Shown piece after piece: positions 60,454 through 64,000 of a stretch of DNA of 64,000 bases. How positions within the stretch are numbered: position 1 is the stretch's first letter; each line of letters begins with the position of its first letter. A program made the position numbers and the translations under genes. The notes below the pieces were generated by a model. That model was not told the DNA's origin. It made no database searches and saw only the letters and a program-made list of their open reading frames with translations. The DNA comes from Rhizorhabdus wittichii RW1 (GTDB lineage Bacteria; Pseudomonadota; Alphaproteobacteria; Sphingomonadales; Sphingomonadaceae), in NCBI GenBank assembly GCA_000016765.1, contig CP000699.1:2939001-3003000 (forward strand), in the 5' to 3' direction.

Positions 60454-61041
60454 ATGCGGACCGCATCGATCACGCGCAACACCAGCGAGACCGCGATCGC
60501 GGTCGAACTCAACCTCGACGGCACCGGCGCCTACAGCGTCGCGACCGGCATCGGCTTCCTCGACCATATGCTCGAGCAGCTGTCGCGCCATTCGCTGATC
60601 GACCTGACCGTGAAGATCGACGGCGATCTCCATATCGACCAGCACCACACCACCGAGGACAGCGGCATCGCGATCGGCGAGGCGCTGGCCAAGGCGCTCG
60701 GCGACAAGAAGGGGATCACCCGCTACGGCCATGCCTATGCGCCGATGGACGAGACGCTGACCCGCGTCGCGCTCGACATATCGGGGCGGCCGTGGACGGT
60801 GTGGAAGGTCGACCTGAAGGGCCCGCGCCTCGGCGAATGGGACACCGAGCTGATCGAGCACTGGTTCCAGAGCTTCGCGCAGGCGGCCGGGATCACCCTG
60901 CATGTCGAGAATCTCTACGGCACCAACCAGCATCACATCGTCGAGAGCTGCTACAAGGGCCTCGCCCGCGCGCTGCGCACGGCGGTGGAGATCGATCCGC
61001 GCAAGGCCGATTCGATCCCGTCGACCAAGGGGATGCTCTGA
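60454..61041 (+). CDS. hisB: Imidazoleglycerol-phosphate dehydratase
   Basis: Sixth step of histidine synthesis. It is monofunctional (195 residues), without the histidinol phosphatase domain of the enterobacterial fusion. Metal and substrate motifs: [41 protein letters not shown] and [23 protein letters not shown]. The start at 60454 follows CAGGGGGCCGCC. It is followed after one base by hisH. Divergent from sspB. Confidence 0.97.
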
Positions 61042-61042
61042 G

Positions 61043-61669
61043 GTGCCAGCGGAAGCGGCGGCGACCATCGCGCTGATCGACTATGGCGCGGGCAATCTGC
61101 GCTCGGTCGAGAATGCGCTGAAGGCGGCCGGCGGCGCGCCGACCGTCACCGCCGATCCCGACATCGTCGCCCGCGCCGACCGGATCGTGCTGCCCGGCGT
61201 CGGCGCCTTCGCCGCCTGCATGGGCGGGCTGACCGCGATCCCCGGCATGGTCGCGGCGATGGAGACCGCGGTGATGGAGCGCGGCGCGCCCTTCCTCGGT
61301 GTCTGCGTCGGCATGCAGCTCCTCGCCGATGCGGGGCACGAGCATGGCCGTACCCCCGGGCTCGGCTGGATCGGCGGCGACGTGCGGCTGATGACGCCCG
61401 CGCCCGGCTGCAAGGTGCCGCACATGGGCTGGAACGACGTGGTGCCGGCCGGCGATCACCCGCTGATCGTGCCCGGCGAGGCCTATTATCTGCACAGCTA
61501 CGTCTTCGACGTCGCCGACCCGGCCGAGCGGCTCGCCACCACCGACCATGGCGGCCCGATCACCGCCGCCGTCGGCCGCGACAACATCGTCGGCGTCCAG
61601 TTCCATCCCGAGAAGAGCCAGGCCTATGGGCTGGCGCTGCTGGCGCGGTTCCTGGAGTGGAAGCCGTGA
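61043..61669 (+). CDS. hisH: Imidazole glycerol phosphate synthase, glutaminase subunit HisH
   Basis: 208 residues. HisH supplies ammonia from glutamine to HisF. The glutaminase triad includes the Cys in GVCVGMQLL and His/Glu in VQFHPEKSQ. IALIDYGAGNLRSVENAL and VLPGVGAFAACM are the N-terminal family motifs. The start is GTG at 61043, one base after the hisB stop. A repeat lies between hisH and hisA. Confidence 0.96.
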   Translation: MPAEAAATIALIDYGAGNLRSVENALKAAGGAPTVTADPDIVARADRIVLPGVGAFAACMGGLTAIPGMVAAMETAVMERGAPFLGVCVGMQLLADAGHEHGRTPGLGWIGGDVRLMTPAPGCKVPHMGWNDVVPAGDHPLIVPGEAYYLHSYVFDVADPAERLATTDHGGPITAAVGRDNIVGVQFHPEKSQAYGLALLARFLEWKP

Positions 61670-61680
61670 GGGTTTTCCTC

Positions 61681-61820
61681 GTCATGCCGGCCCCTCGGCT
61701 GCCTGCAAGGCAGGCGCTCGGGATAAACTTCAGCCAAGGGCTGAAGGCCGGCATCTCGGGAGACTCCAGCCGCGACCTCGTCTCCCCATCTCCTGAGATC
61801 CCGGCCTCCGCCGGGATGAC
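61681..61820. repeat. REP-like pair, family R1, with nested hairpins inserted in one loop
   Basis: The left unit starts GTCA-TGCCGGC and closes with GCCGGCA-TCTC at 61747-61753. The usual four-base loop is replaced by about 55 bases (61692-61746). These contain GCCTGC-AAG-GCAGGC (61701-61715) and CTTCAGCC-AAG-GGCTGAAG (61728-61746). The right unit is CCGGCCTCCGCCGGGATGAC (loop GGAG). It separates hisH from hisA. Confidence 0.85.
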
Positions 61821-61837
61821 GCAATAGGGTTCCACGC

Positions 61838-62569
61838 GTGAGCATCATCGTCTTTCCCGCGATCGACCTGAAGGGCGGCCAGGTCGTCCGCCTCGCCGAG
61901 GGCGACATGGACCGCGCCACCGTCTATGGCGACGACCCCGCCGACCAGGCGCGCCGCTTCGCCGAGGCGGGGGCCGAATGGCTCCACGTCGTCGACCTCG
62001 ACGGCGCCTTCGCCGGCCGCGCGGTCAATGCCGAGGCGGTCGAGGCGATCATCAAGGCCTTCCCCGGCAAGGTCGAGCTGGGCGGCGGCATCCGCGACCG
62101 CGCCGGGATCGACCGCTGGCTGGCGCTCGGCGTCGAGCGGGTGATCATCGGCACCGCCGCGCTGCAGAATCCCGATCTCGTCAGGGAAGCCGCGAAGGAG
62201 CTGCCGGGCCGGATCGTCGTCGGCGTCGACGCGCGCGACGGCTTTGTCGCGACGCACGGCTGGGCCGAGGTGTCGACCGTCGGCATCACCGACCTCGCCG
62301 ACCGCTTCGCCGACGCCGGGGTCGCCTCGCTGCTGTTCACCGACGTCGGCCGCGACGGGCTGCTCAAGGGCTGCAACGTCGAGGCGACCGTCGCCCTCGC
62401 CCGCCACGCCAGCATCCCGGTGATCGCCAGCGGCGGCGTCGCGAGCATCGCCGACATCGCGGCGCTGGTCCCGCATGCCGGGGACGGCATCGAGGGCGTG
62501 ATCACCGGCCGCGCGCTCTACGACGGCCGGCTCGACCTTGCCGAGGCGCTCCGGGTGGCGCGCGGATGA
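61838..62569 (+). CDS. hisA: ProFAR isomerase HisA
   Basis: 243 residues, a TIM barrel isomerising the ProFAR intermediate of histidine synthesis. The catalytic Asp is in [14 protein letters not shown], with the second in the VGVDARDGF region. [12 protein letters not shown] and TDVGRDG phosphate-binding loops are present. The start is GTG (61838), 17 bases after the repeat. The stop overlaps hisF in ATGA. Confidence 0.96.
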   Translation: MSIIVFPAIDLKGGQVVRLAEGDMDRATVYGDDPADQARRFAEAGAEWLHVVDLDGAFAGRAVNAEAVEAIIKAFPGKVELGGGIRDRAGIDRWLALGVERVIIGTAALQNPDLVREAAKELPGRIVVGVDARDGFVATHGWAEVSTVGITDLADRFADAGVASLLFTDVGRDGLLKGCNVEATVALARHASIPVIASGGVASIADIAALVPHAGDGIEGVITGRALYDGRLDLAEALRVARG

Positions 62570-63330
62570 CCGTCCGGGTCCGCGTCATCCCCTGCCTCGA
62601 CGTCGCCGGCGGGCGGGTCGTCAAGGGCGTCAACTTCGTCGACCTCGCCGATGCCGGCGATCCGGTCGAGCAGGCGCGGGTCTATGATGCGGCGGGGGCG
62701 GACGAGCTCTGCTTCCTCGACATCACCGCCAGCCACGAAGGGCGCGGCACCATCCTCGACGTCGTCGCGCGGACGGCGGCGGTCTGCTTCATGCCGCTGA
62801 CCGTCGGCGGCGGGGTGCGCAGCGCCGACGACGCTCGCGCGCTGCTGCTCGCCGGCGCGGACAAGGTCGCGGTCAACTCCGCGGCGGTGGCGCGGCCCGA
62901 ACTGTGCGCCGAGATGGCCGAGCGCTTCGGCGCGCAATGCGTCGTCGGCGCGGTCGACGCGCGCGCCGTCGGCCCCGGCAAATGGGAAATCTACACCCAT
63001 GGCGGCCGCAAGCCGACCGGCATCGACGCGGTCGAGCATGCCAAGCGGCTCGCGTCGCTCGGCGCCGGGGAAATCCTGCTGACCTCGATGGACCGGGACG
63101 GCACCCGCGACGGCTACGACCTGGCGCTCACCCGCGCGATTTCCGACGCGGTGCCGGTGCCGGTGATCGCCAGCGGCGGAGTCGGCAATCTCGGCCATCT
63201 CGTCGAAGGGGTGACCAGGGGCGGCGCCAGCGCGGTGCTCGCCGCGTCGATCTTCCACTTCGGCCAGCACAGCGTCGCCGAGGCGCATGCCGCGCTCCGG
63301 GCCGCGGGGCTGCCGGTCCGAAACGGATAA
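62566..63330 (+). CDS. hisF: Imidazole glycerol phosphate synthase, cyclase subunit HisF
   Basis: 254 residues. HisF joins ammonia from HisH to PRFAR, giving IGP and AICAR. The catalytic Asp residues are in [17 protein letters not shown] and [25 protein letters not shown] and [12 protein letters not shown] are the phosphate loops. The start overlaps hisA in ATGA. hisI/hisE are not found next to it; a family R3b repeat and a convergent gene follow. Confidence 0.97.
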   Translation: MTVRVRVIPCLDVAGGRVVKGVNFVDLADAGDPVEQARVYDAAGADELCFLDITASHEGRGTILDVVARTAAVCFMPLTVGGGVRSADDARALLLAGADKVAVNSAAVARPELCAEMAERFGAQCVVGAVDARAVGPGKWEIYTHGGRKPTGIDAVEHAKRLASLGAGEILLTSMDRDGTRDGYDLALTRAISDAVPVPVIASGGVGNLGHLVEGVTRGGASAVLAASIFHFGQHSVAEAHAALRAAGLPVRNG

Positions 63331-63474
63331 TTCCTCCCCGGCAAAGCCGGGGAGGGGGACCGCCGAAGGCGGTGGAGGGGTTTCTCACCTCTTAGCCGGC
63401 GCGATCCCCAAGGGCGGAAACCCCTCCACCAGCTTCGCTGGTCCCCCTCCCCATCGCGATGCGATGGGGAGGAA
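63331..63474. repeat. GC-rich inverted repeat, family R3b
   Basis: Arms CTCCCCGGCAAAGCCGGGGA and CTCCCCATCGCGATGCGATG are each hairpins. Inner GGGGACCGCCGAAGGCGGTGG and CCACCAGCTTCGCTGGTCCC match the design at 44987-45103, with different stem sequences. It lies between convergent hisF and the truncated last gene. Confidence 0.83.
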
Positions 63475-63484
63475 TGAAAATCGC

Positions 63485-64000
63485 TCAGTCGACGAGCCCG
63501 CCCGGCGCCATCGCCCGCAATCGCTGCTGGAGGGTCGCGACCTCAAGGGTCAGCATCTCGCGCTCGACATGGCCTTTCCGGACGTGCCAGGCGAGCATCC
63601 GTTCCTGGGGGATGAACGCGGTCTCGATCAGGCGGCGGCGCTTCTCGGCATTGTCCACCAGCGGCGGATCGAGCAGCCGGTCGAGATAGGGCGGCTGACG
63701 GAAGCGATCGAGCCAGGCCTGGCGCGGTTCGCGGGCGAAGGCGACGCCCTTGGCATAGGAACCGACGATCTCGGCCGCGATCTCCGCCCCCGACAGCCTG
63801 CGTTCGCAGCAGCGGCCGGAGAAATTGTAGCGGGCCGCCGCATCGAGATTGTCCCCGTCGAGATAGCCGGGCCCGCCGAAATGGTCGTAGACATAGACGG
63901 GGACGTGGCTCGCCAGCGCATAGGGCACGGTCTTGCCGATCGACACGACGAGGTCGGCCCCGGCGATCATCGCGGGCGTGACCAGCGTGACCCGGCCGCC
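63485..64000 (-). CDS. Truncated protein, glycosyltransferase-like C-terminal part (partial)
   Basis: Reading on the minus strand from the window edge, 171 residues are visible up to TCA at 63485-63487, with the N-terminus outside the window. GGRVTLVTPAMIAGADLVVSIGKTVPYALA followed by PVYVYDHFGGPGYLDGDNL looks like a nucleotide-sugar-transferase-type domain; similar segments occur in proteins tied to surface polysaccharides. The end LTLEVATLQQRLRAMAPGG could be a coiled coil. The family is not certain. It is convergent with hisF. Confidence 0.55.
   Translation of the reverse strand, partial: GGRVTLVTPAMIAGADLVVSIGKTVPYALASHVPVYVYDHFGGPGYLDGDNLDAAARYNFSGRCCERRLSGAEIAAEIVGSYAKGVAFAREPRQAWLDRFRQPPYLDRLLDPPLVDNAEKRRRLIETAFIPQERMLAWHVRKGHVEREMLTLEVATLQQRLRAMAPGGLVD

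Overview
The window is high-GC (about two thirds by eye), densely coded chromosomal DNA from an alphaproteobacterium, most likely a sphingomonad. The evidence is an alphaproteobacterial DivL-type pseudo-kinase, an SspB-alpha ClpXP adaptor, an ATP12 F1-assembly chaperone, split gcvPA/gcvPB, the order ahcY-divL-tsaE-amgK-murU-addB-addA-trxA, and many short palindromic GTCAT...ATC(T/C)C intergenic repeats. I see no phage, insertion sequence, CRISPR array, rRNA or tRNA. Nearly everything is core genome.

Layout. 1-3290 is the ffh-rpsP-rimM-trmD-rplS translation operon, with a small membrane protein and a VapBC toxin-antitoxin pair inserted between rimM and trmD. 3397-9160 holds asd, a GFA-family protein, an alpha/beta hydrolase, an M2 (ACE-like) metallopeptidase and a membrane diguanylate cyclase. 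9308-13695 (minus) holds AMP nucleosidase, a peroxiredoxin and two glycosyltransferases. 13720-27791 (plus) runs yqgE, ahcY, divL, tsaE, amgK, murU, addB, addA, trxA: methyl-cycle recycling, cell-cycle signalling, tRNA t6A modification, MurNAc recycling, double-strand-break repair and thioredoxin. 27901-30720 (minus) has an inositol-phosphatase-family protein, a GST and argJ. secA, a DUF454 protein and a hybrid histidine kinase follow (31023-36488). 36731-39094 (minus) is ispH-thrB-rnhA. 39234-44976 has a lipoprotein gene, then a tandem glycine riboswitch controlling gcvT-gcvH-gcvPA-gcvPB. 45120-50190 is a more accessory stretch: methyltransferase, PanE-like reductase, aromatic aminotransferase, Lrp regulator, class II aldolase, TetR regulator. 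50165-58138 holds rsmD, an RluB-type synthase, a Crp/Fnr regulator, small membrane and lipoproteins, crcB, an RluC-type synthase, a HAD phosphatase, ATP12 and gmk. 58307-63330 has fumC, sspB and hisB-hisH-hisA-hisF. A truncated gene closes the window.

The most unusual content is intergenic. (i) A three-hairpin element of about 100 bp occurs in four copies (36502-36600, inverted 36615-36709, 39891-39985, 56300-56393). Its stems change by compensatory substitutions while the loops and a core stay fixed. (ii) A REP-like single-hairpin unit occurs mostly as inverted pairs (13 loci). Its stems also covary, and the two arms of one pair often belong to different subtypes. One copy carries an insertion in its apical loop with two further hairpins, and one copy supplies the start codon of tsaE. 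(iii) Three intrinsic terminators overlap the last codons of the genes they end. Other points are an inverted-repeat operator before ahcY, paired GTATATAC palindromes over a likely vapBC promoter, and a tyrosine in place of the phospho-accepting histidine in DivL. I did not find a clearly new multi-gene system; the structured repeat families are the best candidates for undescribed biology.
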